The position numbers were made by a program, and so were the translations under genes. A stretch of 64,000 nt of DNA, taken from the NCBI GenBank assembly GCA_004431415.1, contig QPMI01000114.1, positions 1-64,000 on the forward strand, written 5' to 3'. Below are positions 1 to 12,073 of the stretch, piece after piece. The first letter of the stretch is position 1; every line of letters starts with the position of its first letter. The notes below the pieces were generated by a model. The model worked only from the letters and a program-made list of their open reading frames with translations. It was not told the DNA's origin and ran no database searches. The DNA comes from Cyanophora paradoxa (Eukaryota > Glaucocystophyceae > Cyanophorales > Cyanophoraceae).

Positions 1-2
1 TA

Positions 3-366
3 AAGCCGCTTTCGGAAGGCCCAATACGAGTTTTCGCTGAGATCATGCAGGGGCCATGGTTGAAACATGCAATGCTCTCACGGGTTGCCAGCATCGACTC
101 AAGACACGCTAAATACTCTTTAGAAAGCCCTTAACTTCCAGATTACAGGAATAAATATTTGTCCGGTCTGCCGATTCCCGGAACGTCGGTGCACCTTCAT
201 GTGTCTCACTGAGCACATCATGAGCACAGTCTGGTGACTTGATGAACAGCTCATCTTCTCTTCAGCACTGAAAGAAGTCATTCCTGGAATTGCTGATTAC
301 CGTCAAAATGAAGTCTTCAAAGCTTTCGAGGGTCCTCTCTCTGATTTTGAAACAATCCGAGTTTAG
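3..366 (+). pseudogene. 3' end of an unidentified, broken gene
   Basis: The first 366 bases are less GC-rich than what follows and carry protein-like coding on +. A frame open from base 3 stops at TAA 132-134. A second frame then runs from about 125 to the TAG at 364-366 and is interrupted once by TGA at 235-237. The second frame includes a cysteine-rich stretch reading ICPVCRFPERRC and a plausible C-terminus ending FEGPLSDFETIRV. The frame change plus internal stop suggest a decayed gene or transposon relic. An intron is a less likely explanation, because the space available around the TGA is only about 30 nt. No family is recognised, and the gene continues to the left of the window. Confidence 0.35.
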
Positions 367-479
367 ATCTAAAGCCATTAGGCGCTAGCACCTTTTTTTG
401 CCAAGGGGGGGGGCTGTGACTCATTAAGCTGCACGAGCACCAGCAATGCGTGCCACGTCATGAACTGCTCCTTATAGAG

Positions 480-2200
480 AGGGTTCGATGCATTGGAAGG
501 CGGATCGAAGCGAGGAACGCACATGACCAGACCTAGGCCTAGGCCTAGGCCGGTCTCCAAGGGAATTCGTTGTCGTACCCCGGGTCCAACTTGCCGACCG
601 GCGACCGGCCGCGGTGACTGCGTCGGCTGGCCCTCGCGGCGGCAGACGGCCTTGCCAGATAGTTGCAACTCCTGGCAGCACGGCGGCTCGGTGCGTCGTT
701 CTGGGCTTCGCCGCGCAGCCGGACTCCTGACTCTGCGAACAGGCCGAGCAGCGGTGCTGTTGCCGCAGCGAACGCGGCCACTTTGAGAGAGAACGATGCA
801 CCTCTTGCGCCTTGATGCTCTCGCCCGGCTCGTGCTGGGTCTGATTTCAAACGCAGACTGTCGCTGCCCCTGCTGCTGGGTTCGGCCGCGGCCGCGAACG
901 CTCTCGAACGCGTCGTTTTCGACCTCCTTCCGCCCTTAATCTCTACTCGTTGCCCGGCCGCCGCCGGTCAGCTTATGTTGCTTTGACAGGCCCGCGCAGA
1001 AAGGCGAGGCCCCTGCCGATGCGAAGCAAGGTGTTTCTGGTTTCCGTCTGTTTCCTTCGATCGCTCATCCCGCTTGCATGTCAGGGAACACGCACGACCG
1101 AGCCCCGCGAGCACGGCCAAGTGGCGGCCGCGACTTGCTCGCTGGCACTCTTGGCGGCCGGGCGGGAAGCGGTCCGCTGGTCAAGAAACCTCGCGGACGA
1201 TGCTAACGCACGAGCCTCGCTAACACGGCGCGCTTCGCCCGGTTCCGGTCCTGTCTCTTCCAACACTCGCAGCTCGCCTGGCTCCTTCTCCCGCAGGCTA
1301 GGTGCTCGTTCTTGTTTCCGCTACTCTCGCCTTGATCTTGTTCTGACACCGGGGACGCGCGCAGCGCAGCGGGTGCCGTTCACGCGCGGCCAGCATCTCG
1401 CACTTCTTGCTGCGGGAGCTCGGACGGGTGCGGTCTTTTCGCAGGCGCGCGTTCTTCTCCTCTTTCGCTTGACGCTCCGAGCGCAGCGAGCGCCTCGTCC
1501 TCGCCCTCGGCTACGGGCGGGGATGGTGCCGCTGTCACTCCGGATCCGTTCTTCTGCCACTTCTCTTTGCCGAGGTGCACAGCCGCGCGCGCGCATGCCA
1601 ACCTTGTCTCTTTCTGTTCGAGCGTTCGCTGACCGCGACGCGCACAGCGCAACGAGCGCCGCGAGGTGCCGCATGACCTTGTGCGGGTTGCATCACTTTA
1701 CGTCTGAGCCGGTCTGCTAGCGCTGCTCCTCTACTTGCCGAGGCGCACAGCTCGTTTTTGACACTCGCGTGCTCGCAGCGACCAGCGATTGTCCTGCTAG
1801 CAGGGCAGCGGGTCAGGAGCTCGCTGTTTTCGGGAGTATGGCTCAGAGGTAGGGGGCAGCAGCTGCAACTCGTTTTCTCATGCTAGCTATTGATAGGGCT
1901 GCGCTGCCTTCGCGCACATGCATTTTTTGCTGGCAATGCGTTTTCTGTATGACTGCTTTCTGCATATAAGTAGTGGTGGGAGCTTCGGAGAGCAGCGGCC
2001 CTGCCGGGCTTTCGAAGCCTGCGCATGCGCATCCCCATATGCAGGGTGCCCTCGGACCGGGGCCGGCGCCGGCGCCCTGGCCTGGTCCAGGCCGCGGCCG
2101 GCCACGGCCGGCCCGACTAATTTGATTTCTCGAAGTTGAGATAATTTTGAGTTAACTTTAATTATAATAATAATTTTGATTTTTCATGCAGAATATTAAT
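480..2200. other. GC-rich region without a supportable gene
   Basis: I see no reliable coding here. Open frames exist on both strands, but they are Arg/Ala/Pro-rich shadows expected from GC-rich DNA. Notable pieces are three tandem CCTAGG units around 531-552 and a GGCCGCGGCC-rich palindromic stretch near 2088-2115. Confidence 0.5.
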
Positions 2201-2204
2201 ATCC

Positions 2205-2412
2205 GTAAAACACAGGGTTGCACAGAACACACAGGGTTGCACGGTTAAACACAGGTCTACATGGATAAACGCCGGTTTGCATGGGTAAACACAGGGAACA
2301 TGGGTAGGCACAGGTGGACACGGGTAGGCACAGGTTTACATGGGTGGGCACAGGTGGACACAGGTCGACACAGGTCGACACAGATTGCACCAGATTGCAC
2401 AGGAGAAGGTTT
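2205..2412. repeat. Degenerate minisatellite of ~12-bp CACAGGT/CACAGGG units
   Basis: About 200 bp of imperfect short repeats built on ACACAGGT(C/G)GAC and TGGGTAGGCAC-like units. They end directly at the start of the CCCCG array. Confidence 0.75.
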
Positions 2413-2420
2413 CGGCAACC

Positions 2421-4305
2421 TACCGCCCCGCCCCGCGCCGCCCCGCCCCGCCCGCCCCGCCCCGCCCCGCCGCCCGCCCGCCCCGCCCCGCCCCGCCCCG
2501 CCCCGCCCCGCCCCGCCCGCCCGCCGCCCCGCCGCCGCCCCGCCCCGCCCGCCCCGCCCCGCCCCGCCCCGCCCCGCCCCGCCCCGCCCGCCCCGCCCGC
2601 CCCGCCCCGCCCCGCCCGCCCCGCCCCGCCCCGCCCCGCCCCGCCCGCCCCGCCCGCCCCGCCCCGCCCCGCCCCGCCCCGCCCGCCCGCCCCGCCCCGC
2701 CCCGCCCCGCCCCGCCCCGCCCGCCCGCCCCGCCCCGCCCCGCCCCGCCCCGCCCGCCCCGCCCCGCCCGCCCCGCCCCGCCCGCCCGCCCGCCCGCCCC
2801 GCCCCGCCCCGCCCCGCCCCGCCCCGCCCCGCCCGCCCGCCCCGCCCCGCCCCGCCCCGCCCGCCCGCCCCGCCCCGCCCCGCCGCCCCGCCCCGCCCCG
2901 CCCGCCCCGCCCCGCCCCGCCCCGCCCCGCCCCGCCCGCCCCGCCCCGCCCCCCGCCCCGCCCCGCCCGCCCCGCCCCGCCCCGCCCCGCCCCGCCCCGC
3001 CCCGCCCCGCCCCGCCCGCCCGCCCGCCCGCCCGCCCCGCCCGCCCCGCCCGCCCGCCCCGCCCGCCCCGCCCCGCCCCGCCCCGCCCGCCCCGCCCCGC
3101 CCCGCCCCGCCCCGCCCCGCCCCGCCCCGCCCGCCCCGCCCCGCCCCGCCCCGCCCCCGCCCCGCCCCGCCCCGCCCCGCCCCGCCCCGCCCCGCCCCGC
3201 CCCGCCCGCCCCGCCCCGCCCCGCCCCGCCCCGCCCCGCCCCGCCCCGCCCGCCCGCCCCGCCCGCCCCGCCCCGCCCCGCCCCGCCCCGCCCCGCCCCG
3301 CCCGCCCCGCCCCGCCCCGCCCCGCCCGCCCCGCCCCGCCCCGCCCCGCCCCGCCCCGCCCCGCCCCGCCCGCCCCGCCCCGCCCCGCCCCGCCCGCCCC
3401 GCCCCGCCCCGCCCCGCCCCGCCCCGCCCCGCCCCGCCCCGCCCCGCCCCGCCCCGCCCCGCCCCGCCCCGCCCCGCCCCGCCCCGCCCCGCCCGCCCGC
3501 CCCGCCCGCCCCGCCCCGCCCGCCCCGCCCGCCCCGCCCCGCCCCGCCCCGCCCCGCCCCGCCCGCCCCGCCCCGCCCCGCCCCGCCCGCCCCGCCCCGC
3601 CCGCCCGCCCGCCCCCGCCCCGCCGCCGCCCCGCCCCGCCCCGCCCGCCCCGCCCCGCCCCGCCCCGCCCGCCCCGCCCCGCCCCGCCCGCCCCGCCCGC
3701 CCCGCCCCGCCCGCCCGCCCCGCCCCGCCCCGCCCCGCCCCGCCCCGCCCCGCCCCGCCCCGCCCCGCCCCGCCCGCCCCGCCCCGCCCCGCCCCGCCCG
3801 CCCCGCCCCGCCCCGCCCCGCCCCGCCCCGCCCGCCCGCCCGCCCCGCCCCGCCCCGCCCCGCCCCCGCCCCGCCCCGCCCCGCCCCGCCCCGCCCCGCC
3901 CCGCCCCGCCCCGCCCCGCCCCGCCCCGCCCCGCCCCGCCCGCCCCGCCCCGCCCCGCCCGCCCCGCCCCGCCCGCCCCGCCCCGCCCCGCCCCGCCCCG
4001 CCCCGCCCCGCCCCGCCCCGCCCCGCCCCGCCCCGCCCCGCCCCGCCCGCCCCGCCCCGCCCCGCCCCGCCCCGCCCCGCCCCGCCCCGCCCGCCCCGCC
4101 CGCCCCGCCCGCCCGCCCGCCCGCCCCGCCCGCCCCGCCCCGCCCCGCCCCGCCCCGCCCCGCCCCGCCCCGCCCCGCCCCGCCCCGCCCGCCCCGCCCG
4201 CCCCGCCCCGCCCCGCCCCGCCCCGCCCCGCCCCGCCCCGCCCCGCCCCGCCCGCCCGCCCCGCCCGCCCGCCCCGCCCGCCCCGCCCCGCCCCGCCCGC
4301 CCCGC
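2421..4305. repeat. 1.9-kb (CCCCG)n / (CCCG)n array
   Basis: Almost uninterrupted CCCCG pentamers with interspersed CCCG tetramers and rare CCGCCG. Because the unit length varies, open frames of 770-910 codons arise on both strands. They encode only Pro-Arg-Ala or Gly-Arg-Ala repeats and should not be read as genes. The G-rich strand has dense G-runs suited to quadruplex formation. The equivalent place in the second segment copy, about 50680-50712, holds only about 30 bp of the same repeat, so this is a local expansion. Confidence 0.97.
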
Positions 4306-4319
4306 GCGGGCCGAGGCTC

Positions 4320-4455
4320 GGGCAGGAGGCGGCGCGGGCGCTGGGCCTCGGGACGGCGACCTTCAAGCGGCTCTGCCGGGAGGCCGGCATCCGCCGCTGG
4401 CCCCACCGCAAGCTCGACGCCCTCGCCCGCTGGGGCGCCCGCGCCGACGTGCCCC
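4320..4455 (+). CDS. RWP-RK DNA-binding domain exon, copy 1
   Basis: Frame 3 (codons on multiples of 3) reads a helix-turn-helix-like segment with FKRLCREAGIRRWPHRKLDA, which carries the defining RWPxRK motif of RWP-RK transcription factors. It starts about 15 bp after the CCCCG array. The family binds DNA and acts in nitrate response and gametogenesis in the green lineage, and it also occurs in some other protists. Downstream pieces in shifted frames are shared with copy 2: an Ala-rich helix near 4540-4610 and a terminal VTEPVLLVRKILGPHGL ending at TAG 4732-4734. They suggest introns or small indels that I could not resolve. The upstream exons seen before copy 2 are not recognisable here, so this copy may be truncated. 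Confidence 0.7.
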
Positions 4456-4999
4456 GCCCGCGCCCCCGCCCCCGCGCCGCGCGCTCGACGCGGGGCGGCA
4501 GGCGGCGCTGGCGCTGGGCCGCGGGAGGCGCCCCGGGGGCTCGACCGCTCGGCCCTCGCGGCGGCGCGGCGCGCGCTGCTCGCCGCCGCCGCCCGCGTCC
4601 GCGCCGACCCCGCCGCCTCCGGTGCGCCCCCGCCGCCCCCGCCCACGCCCGCCCCGCGCCCGCCCCGCCCGACCCGCCGCAGTGACCGAGCCGGTGTTGC
4701 TCGTGAGGAAGATCCTCGGGCCCCACGGGCTGTAGCTGGCGCTGGCCATGGGGCCCGCCCCGCCCTGGGGCTGGGACCCCGCCCGCCCCCGCCGACGCCG
4801 ACGCAGAATTTCAGATTCTGAAAAATGAATAGGAAGTCGACATGTGCGATGAGTATAAATCTCGTACGAAACGGAAACTTGAAAGGCAAAACTACGAGAA
4901 CGAGGGAAGAAGAATCGAGGGACGGGCACACACGTTTTACGGACAGGATGCAAAACTACACGAACGGTCGCGGGGGAAGAACGATCAAGCCTGAAGAGA

Positions 5000-7500
5000 C
5001 GTGCACGCTGTGACACGCACGTTGATCATAGGCGGTAACGGGCGGGACAACTGCGCTGCAGCTGCCGCAGGCGACGAAGAGAAGGCCGCTGCAGCGCCCG
5101 GCCGAGTGTGCGACCGCGGCCGGGACGAGCTGACGCGCAGTGGAGACGGGCCCCCGCAGACGGGTGCAGCGCGCCTGCGCAGAGGGCTCGCAGAGGGCCC
5201 GACGGGGTACGCGCTGCGGGCCGCCGCGCGCCGCGCTGCGCCCCCGAGGCGCACTGCGCCGGCCTGCCCGCCGGCGCCCCGAGCGCTCGCAGACGCCCGC
5301 GCGGGCGACGGCAGCGGCGCTCGCGATCGAGGGGCGGGCTCTGTTGGAGGCGGCGCCGCTGCGTCACCCGAGGCGGGTCGGTCGAGGCGCGCCGCCGCCG
5401 GCGTGCGGGGGGCCGCCGGGCGCGCCCCACAGGCCGCCGAGCTCGCCCCAGAAGGGCTCCTCGTCGGCCGGCCAGCCGGGGCCGGGCCCCCCGCCGCCGC
5501 CTGCCCGGGCCGGCCTCCAGCAGCGGCGCGAAGTGGAGGCGGGGGAGGCGGCCCGGGGGCGGCCGGCCGCGCGGGGGCCGGGCCGCGCCCGCCGCCGCCA
5601 GAGCCGTCGCGCCCATCTGCGCCGCCGTCGGCGCGGGGCGGGGCGGGCGGGACGGGGGCTGGGCCGGGCCCGGGGCGGGTCTCGAGGAGGGGGAGGCGGT
5701 CGAGAGCGGCAGCGGCGCAGCGGCGCCCGTCCGCCAGCGCTGCCTCCGCGCTGCCGCCCGTCAGGGCCCGAGGGCGCCGGGAGGGCGGCGGCGGGGCGGG
5801 CCGCAGCGCACTGCCAGGGCAGAGGGAAGCGGATGCGATCGTCGTCGGAGCGCGGGGCGCGGCCGCCCCGCCGGGGCCACCCACCAGCTCCGCCTGCGCC
5901 CGCGCGGCTCAGAGGGCGGCGCGCGTGTCTGCGCGGGGACAGGGAAGCACAGGCGCCGCCTGCAGGCGGGGCGGGGGCCCACGCCCCGGGCGGCGTCTCC
6001 GCCCCGAGGTCCGGGAGGACCCAGAGGGGGCATCAGAGGGGAAGGGAGGGCGGGCGGGAGGGCGGCTCCCCCCAGGCCCCCCCCTCGAGGGCGGCGGTCA
6101 GCGGGCGGCGGGGGCGGCGGGGGCGGCCGCGGGCGCGGCCGGCCGCCCACGCGACCGTCCCGCCCTCCGGATCCCTGCGAGCAGCGTCCGACGATCGACG
6201 TCAGCGCCGCCCGCAGGGGTCGACCGGGGAGGCCCGCGGGGGCGCACGGCGGCAAGGAGGGCGGGCGCGCCCGGCAGCAGCGGCGGCACGCGGGGCGCAC
6301 GGGGGCGCGAGGGGGCGGCGTGGAGGGCAGGCGCGCCCGGCGGCAGCAGCGGCACCGCTGCGCGCGGGGGGTCGGGCGTGGGGCGGGCCGCGCGGCGAGG
6401 GCGGGGCCGCACGGGCGAGCGCGGGATCCTCGGAGGGGCAGGAGGGTCCCTCGGGGCAGTTGGCGGGGACCGGGGGCGCTGCGAGGCGTGAGGGGCGCGC
6501 GGCGCGCGGGGCACAGCACCGGGGACGCGCCGCGCTCGTCGCGTGGCCCGGCGCAGCGCACGCAGCCGGCGCCGCCGGCAGGCGGGCCGGCCGCCCTGCG
6601 GCGCTTGGGCCTGCCGGCGTCGTGGCGGGCGGCGCTGAGGATGCCCGGCACGGCGACGGTCCAGTCCCCCGCCCCCCACTCCTCGAACCTGCGCCCGCCC
6701 GTGAGGGCCGCCCCCGGCCGCGGGCGGGGCGGCGGCGGGGGCGGGCGGGCGGGGGCCGGAGGACGAGGGAGAGGCGGCCGGCGCGGCTCGAGAGGGGCGT
6801 GATGCGCGCCGCGATCTCGCCCGACGTCCAGCTGGCCCCGGGCTGCCCCGCCAGCTCGACCCTCTGCGCCCGGCGCGCTCGGCCCGGCCCGCCGTGCCCG
6901 CTCAGAGCGGCGCTCGGGCGCGCACGACGGCCGCCCCCGAGAAGTCGTTCGCGCTCAGCCAGTGCTGGAAGGGCGCGGTGGCGACGTCCCGGCCGCGCGT
7001 CCTCAGCACGCAGGACGAGATGGGCGCGCCCGTCTCGTCTGCCGGGCGCGTCAGGGGCGGAGGGCGACGCGCGCGGGCGCCGGGGAGCCTGCGGGCCGTG
7101 CAGGGCCGCCTCGAGCCTCGGAGGGCGCTGGGCCACGGCGACGGCGTCGGGCGCGGCACGCGCGGCGCGTCGACGTCCACGCGGAAGGGCACGATCTTGG
7201 ACTGCGCGGGGCGCACTCGGCGGGGGCGACGCGGCCCGGGCGAGCACGCCGACCTGGTTGCCCCCGATGAAGAAGGGCTCTGCCGCAGCGCAGGACTAGT
7301 CAGCTCGGAGGCGCGTGGCAGTGATCGCGGGGCAGTGCCGACCTCCGCTGCCCGTGGATGTGCTCCGTAAAAAGTGTGGCCCGCAGGCGGGTGCCGCAAC
7401 TCAGGATGCGCTCTCCCACGACCGCGTACATGTGCGATGGCGCGGATGCGTGCGTCGAGCGCTGATCGCTGATCTCGGGCGCCGTGGCGCATGTGCGTCC
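5000..7500 (-). other. Conserved GC-rich block, probably part of an unidentified gene, copy 1
   Basis: Several short minus-strand stretches look protein-like and are kept in copy 2. Reading from the right they are MYAVVGERILSCGTRLRATL, a stretch with AEPFFIGGNQVG, SKIVPFRVDVDAPRVP, WLSANDFSGAAVVRARAPL, SWTSGEIAARITPLSSRAG and WTVAVPGILSAARHDAGRP, and near the left end ADEEPFWGELGGLWGAP. They lie in different frames, as expected for several exons or for a decaying gene. I do not recognise the family. Confidence 0.35.
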
Positions 7501-10440
7501 GAACATAGCTAGATCAAGCTGGCTAGGCAGGCGACCCTAACCCAGCCAGCTACGGCGGGTCAGGCCTAGGGGCGAGACCAAGACCACGAGCAGTTTTACC
7601 CGTGTATACGTAGCCGTTCCCTGCCGTACCCTTCCGAGCCTCATCGACGAGTCATCGTCGAGTCATCGACGAGTCATCGTGTCCGGCCGACTCCGACGTC
7701 GCGTACGCGTCGTCGTGTCCGACGTATCAGAACGTCTCGGGTTAACGGTCGTGACGACGACGCCGCCCGGCCGCACGCGCGCGGCCGCTGTCGGCCGTTT
7801 CCTGGCCTCGGAGCGCTGCGCGCCGCCGGCAGCCGCCTTGAAGAGCACCTGTACCTCTGCCACGTGGCCATCTGCCGCTACACGCCCTCTGCCGCGCCAC
7901 GCCGAGTCGATCGCGCGCCGCCGCGGCAGCGCTTCACGCCGGCCTCCCTTGAGCGCGAGAATGTCCCGGAGGAGCCCGGCCGAAAGAACATCTCAAGCTT
8001 CGCCACCGACCACCGCGCCTCTCTCTCCGGCGCGCGCCCGTGCCCCCGGCCCCGCCCCGCCCCGCCCGCCTCGTGGCTGACCCGCGCGTGCGTGCGTCGT
8101 CCGCAGGCGTCCGGCTGGAGACCCTTCGCGAGCCGCAGGCGCGCCGCGCCGACCCCCGTCCCACGCCCCGCCTCCGTGCCCCGCGCAGCTCGAACCAGCG
8201 GCCGCGGGCTGTCCGACGGGAGCGCGTGCGCCATCAACCGCGGAAACCCGGCCCCCCGCCCTGCCCCGCCCCGAGCACGTCGTCCCGTAAGCGTACCGTA
8301 CCCTCCTGGCCAGGGCGACGCGAGGCTTCGAGCGGAAGCTGCAAAACCTGCGCCAGTGGCGGGAGGCTCTCCGTCGAGCGTGCTCGCGGGCTTCTTGGCC
8401 GCCGCCGATGCGGGCCGCCGGTGGCCCGCCCGCTCTGGCCAGCGTGCGGGAGCGCCAGTCGGGGTACGCGCAGCTCTACTGGTCGTACCCCCCCTCTCCT
8501 TCCCCCGCCCTGCTCTCCCTCGCCCCTCCAATCGCGTACCCCAGGACGCGAACGCGTCCCGAGCACGACGTCGCTTGTGGCGGGCGCGGGCGACTCGCGC
8601 GTGAGCAGGAGCTCCGGGGGCGGGGTGGGCCGGTGCCTGTCGCCCCCCGCCCCGCCCCGCGCCTTTCCCACCTGCGGGCCTGGCCCCTGCCCCCCGCCCC
8701 AGCGTGCGGAGGGGCCCGCGGCGGAGGGGGCGCAGGCACCCCGCGGGGGGGGGGGGGGGGGCCGAAGCGGAAGGCGAGGGCGAGGGAGGGGGGGGGGGGG
8801 GGGGGGGGGGATAATATACTCACAGGCAGTGGCCCAGTGGTGGGGCCCCTTCGCGCTCTTTAGGTTCGCCCGTCGCTCATCCTGCCGCAGTGCCATGGCC
8901 AGCTGCAGCCCTCTCGCAACCTCTCCCGACTCCGCTTCAGCAGCAGCCGGATCCGGGCCGCTCACGGCGCATGTGTGTAAGCTTGCCTAGCACGGGCAGC
9001 GCGCACTGCCGCGCCCCCCGGGCCCGCGCTCCGGATCCCCCACCGCGCCGCCGCGCCCGCGCCGACCTCTGCGCCCTCCCAGATCTTGAACGATGGAAGG
9101 CCACGAGGACGTCAAGAACGTGCGCAGCTCAGCCACGGAGGCGACCGCGGTCCCCGCGGGCCCCGAAGCCGATGGCAACGCAGCGACGTCGACGGTGCGG
9201 CGCGCCTGATATCGATGGCGATGATGGCGTCCTGACGCCACCTGCGGCCTAGCTATACAAGCGTATCGCCTCCCTCTCGCCTATACAAGCGTATACAAGC
9301 GTATCGCCTTTTCCCTGCATAATAAGTAGGTTCCTCCTCGCCCCATTCAGGCGCTTGGAGCTTCAATGGGGCATTCCAAACTCCGCAAAACTCAGGTTCA
9401 CTCGTGAGGACCCAGGCGGCCCGGCGCGCGGGTCGAACCCGTCTGGGGCATTGTGCACCCCAAACTCAGACCCCCCATCTCCAAGGGGTCCCTGGCCCGC
9501 CTCTCCGGGTACTCGCGGTACCCCCCGCCTCTCCTGGTCCGGCCTTATCGCCTCTCGACGCAGCCGCCTGCGCATCGAGGAGGAGCGCCGGAGGCGGGGC
9601 GCGGTCGCCTCGCGGTGCGTGCCGACCCCAGACCAGACCCGCCCCCTGACGTCCTCATCGCCTTTTGCCGCAAACCCGCCCCCTGACCGGTACCCCGCCG
9701 AACGCAGGCCGCCCCGACGGGTCCGACCTCGGACCCCGCGACCCGCGCGGGCGTACACCCCCCACCCTTCCAGCGCCGGTTTCGCGCAGGCCCTGGACGC
9801 CCGGCCCCGTGCTGCGGGTGCGGGGCGGGATGGGGCTGGGGGGCGCCGTCGCCGCGTTCCTCCGGGCCGCCGGCGCAGCCCTGGGGCGTGCATGCAGGCC
9901 CCGCGCTTTCCGAGCGCCCACGTACCCCCCTGTGCGCCTACTCCAGCGCCCCCCCGCGCTTTCCGAGCGCTCCTCGATCGCGCTCCTCACCCCCTGTCCG
10001 CCTGCAACCGGAGCTCGGGGGGCTCGGCTCGGCTAGGCGCCCCGAGCTCGAGCTCGAGCTTCGTCCACCGAAGCCGCGCGCCGGCTCCCTCGGGTCTTCC
10101 TTTCTGCCCTTCCCCTCCAGGCCGCTCGTCCACTCCGAGCCGCCGGGCCCCCGGCCGCGCCCGCGCCTCTGCCCCGGGCACGGGGAGGGGCGCGGGGGTG
10201 CAGTCGAGGCAACATCGGCCGCCCGGCGCGTGCGCGGGATCCGAGGGCCGCCCGCTGCGGGCCGCCACCCGGGGGCGGTGAGGGAGGCGGTGGCGACCAC
10301 CTGCGCGTGCCCCTCTCTCGCCCCGAGGTCGAGTGCCCCGACGAGGCGCGTACCTCCTCTTATTTATTACCCCCTAAGGGGGGACACGCGGTAGGCGGCC
10401 CCCTAAGCGTCGCCCCGCACGCCACTGTACCCCCCGGCCC
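7500..10440. other. GC-rich spacer with poly-G tracts; no gene supported
   Basis: The part up to about 8.14 kb is shared with copy 2; the rest is unique to this copy. It contains two long G-runs (about 8744-8761 and 8788-8811), a short tandem of TATACAAGCGTAT near 9248-9306, and a GAGCTCGAGCTCGAGCT stretch at about 10042-10058. The long Pro/Ala/Arg frames look like composition artefacts. Confidence 0.5.
8744..8811 (+). repeat. Two long poly-G runs (about 18 and 24 G)
   Basis: Uninterrupted guanine homopolymers separated by a purine-rich spacer. Similar C-runs occur at about 12440-12470, 55995-56017 and 58409-58448, and a G-run at about 22448-22466. Lengths may be unreliable because homopolymers are error-prone. 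Confidence 0.85.
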
Positions 10441-10539
10441 TACCCTTGCATCGCCCCGCATGTACCCCCCGCCCTTTCTCGTTTCCTCTCCCACTGACGG
10501 GGGCATGCGCGCGCAGCCCGCGCGGGAGGGCGCGGGCGG

Positions 10540-11995
10540 CGCCCAACAGCGCGCCCCCAGAGGCCCGCCCGCCCTCTCCGCCTCCCCCTCCGGCCCTCCT
10601 CCGCCACCCCCGAGCCGCCCCCTCCCCCCTGCCCCGAGTCTGCTGCGCTCCTGTACCCCCGTTCCGCGTCAAGCCGCTGCAGGAGAAGCCGGCGCCTCGA
10701 TGGGCGCGGCGGCGCACGGCGCGACGCCCGCCCGGCCGGCGGCCCCGTCGCCGATCTCTCCCCCGCCTCCTCCTTCCCCCCCCTCCTTCCTTCCCCCCCG
10801 CTCCCGCTCCACTCCCTGACCTCCTCCCCTCCCTCTCCCCTCCCACTGGGCAGCGGCAGGGGGCCGCCCCGAGGACGACCCCTCTCGCCCGCCCGCCCAG
10901 CCCTCGCCTGGCCCGACCCCACCCGCCTCGGCCCCGGCCGCCGACGCGCCGGCATCGCCGCGGCGGCCGCGGTGCCCGCCCGCGGAGGAGGCCGGCGGCG
11001 GCGACGATGTGTGGGGAGGCCGGCGGCGGCCCAGGCGCCCGCCCCGCGCCGCCCCGCGCCCCACGCTTGCGCCCTCCTCTGAGCCTGTGGCAGGAGGCGG
11101 GTGTGCCGCGAACGGGGCGGGAGGCGCGGGGGTGGCTGGAGCGCGGGGCCGCGGGGTTCCCCGCCGCCTCCCGGCGCAGCGCCGCCTAGGTCCGTGCATC
11201 GTTCCATTGGGCATTCTATGAGGGGCCGCGCGGCGAGTCCTTGGTCCCCCACGCCACCCGCGCGCGCCCCAGGATGCCGCCTCTCTCGATTCCCTCTCCT
11301 GTCCTTACCTCTCTGCTTCTTATCGTCTTTGTCCTTCCTCCCTCTCTCCGCCCCGCCCCGCCCCGCCCCGCCCCGCCCCGCCCGTTTCGTCACGGCTGAA
11401 CCTTCACTCGCTTCGCAGCTCTCGCTGCTGACGGGGCCCCGCGCCGGCCGCCGCAGCGCGCGCCTCTCGCTCCTATCGAAGCGCGCCGCGGCGGTGGCCT
11501 CGGCCGCCTCGAAGCGCGCCGAGACCGCCCCGGCGGTTCCGGCGGCGGCAGAGGCGGCGGCGTGGTCTGCAGCAGAGAGGCAGGGAGAGAGGTGCGCGCG
11601 AGCCGCCCCCTCTCCCCCGCGACGCTCGCCCTGAATTAACTGCTGGCGCGCAGGGGCACGCCGCCGAAGCGGAGCGCCGACCCCGGGACGCCGGAGGGGG
11701 AGCGGCCGCCCTCGCCCAAGCACTGTGAGGGGTACCTCTTCGGAGGGGGCGGCGGCGGGGGCGCACTGGCCTCCCGCCCCGCCGCCGAGTCGCCAGCGCG
11801 CTCCTCGGCGGGCGCCGCCGCCGCCGCCGCTTCGGCCGGCGGCTCGGGCGCGGCCCGGTCGGAGGGATCCTCGGGGGGTACGGGGCCATCGGAGGGCGGG
11901 GCGGGGGCCCCGCCCGAGCAGCCGAGGCCGCACCACGTGGGCCAGCAGCTCGCCCCCCTGAGGCGAGGCTCCTTTCCCTTTCGCTTCGCCCCTTG
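10540..11995 (+). pseudogene. REV3-associated block A, copy 1
   Basis: Shared with 56185-57560 of copy 2, starting at the common string CGTTCCGCGTCAAGCCGCTGC (10663/56185). It contains pyrimidine-rich GTACCCC segments that act as 5' splice sites in the polymerase exons nearby, so it is probably exon plus intron sequence of the same gene. I could not assign its coding frames to a domain. In this copy it precedes the recognisable polymerase exons; in copy 2 it follows them. Confidence 0.45.
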
Positions 11996-12073
11996 CGGTG
12001 CGCTGCGGTGAGCTGCCGGCCGCGGCCGCCTCTCCCCCCCCTTCCCCCTTCGCCGATCGTGTACCCCCGTCAG

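Larger units (their letters stand above)
4310..8140. repeat. Segmental duplication, copy 1 (RWP-RK to 3' spacer)
   Basis: Sequence from the RWP-RK exon through about 8.14 kb is matched in the same order and orientation at about 50.72-54.69 kb. Matching landmarks are: the GCAGAATTTCAGATTCTGAAAA element (4803/51221), TTGATCATAGGCGGTAACGGG (5023/51431), the block ending TAGCTAGATCAAGCTGGCTAGG (7505/53872), and the GGCGTCCGGCTGGAGACCC stretch (8105/54662). The copies differ by many substitutions and small indels. Confidence 0.9.

Noticed and set aside
2196-4931. Open frames of 768-911 codons on both strands
   Set aside because: They are translations of the CCCCG array (Pro-Arg-Ala or Gly-Arg-Ala). 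The same length of open frame exists in five of the six frames, which is a repeat effect.
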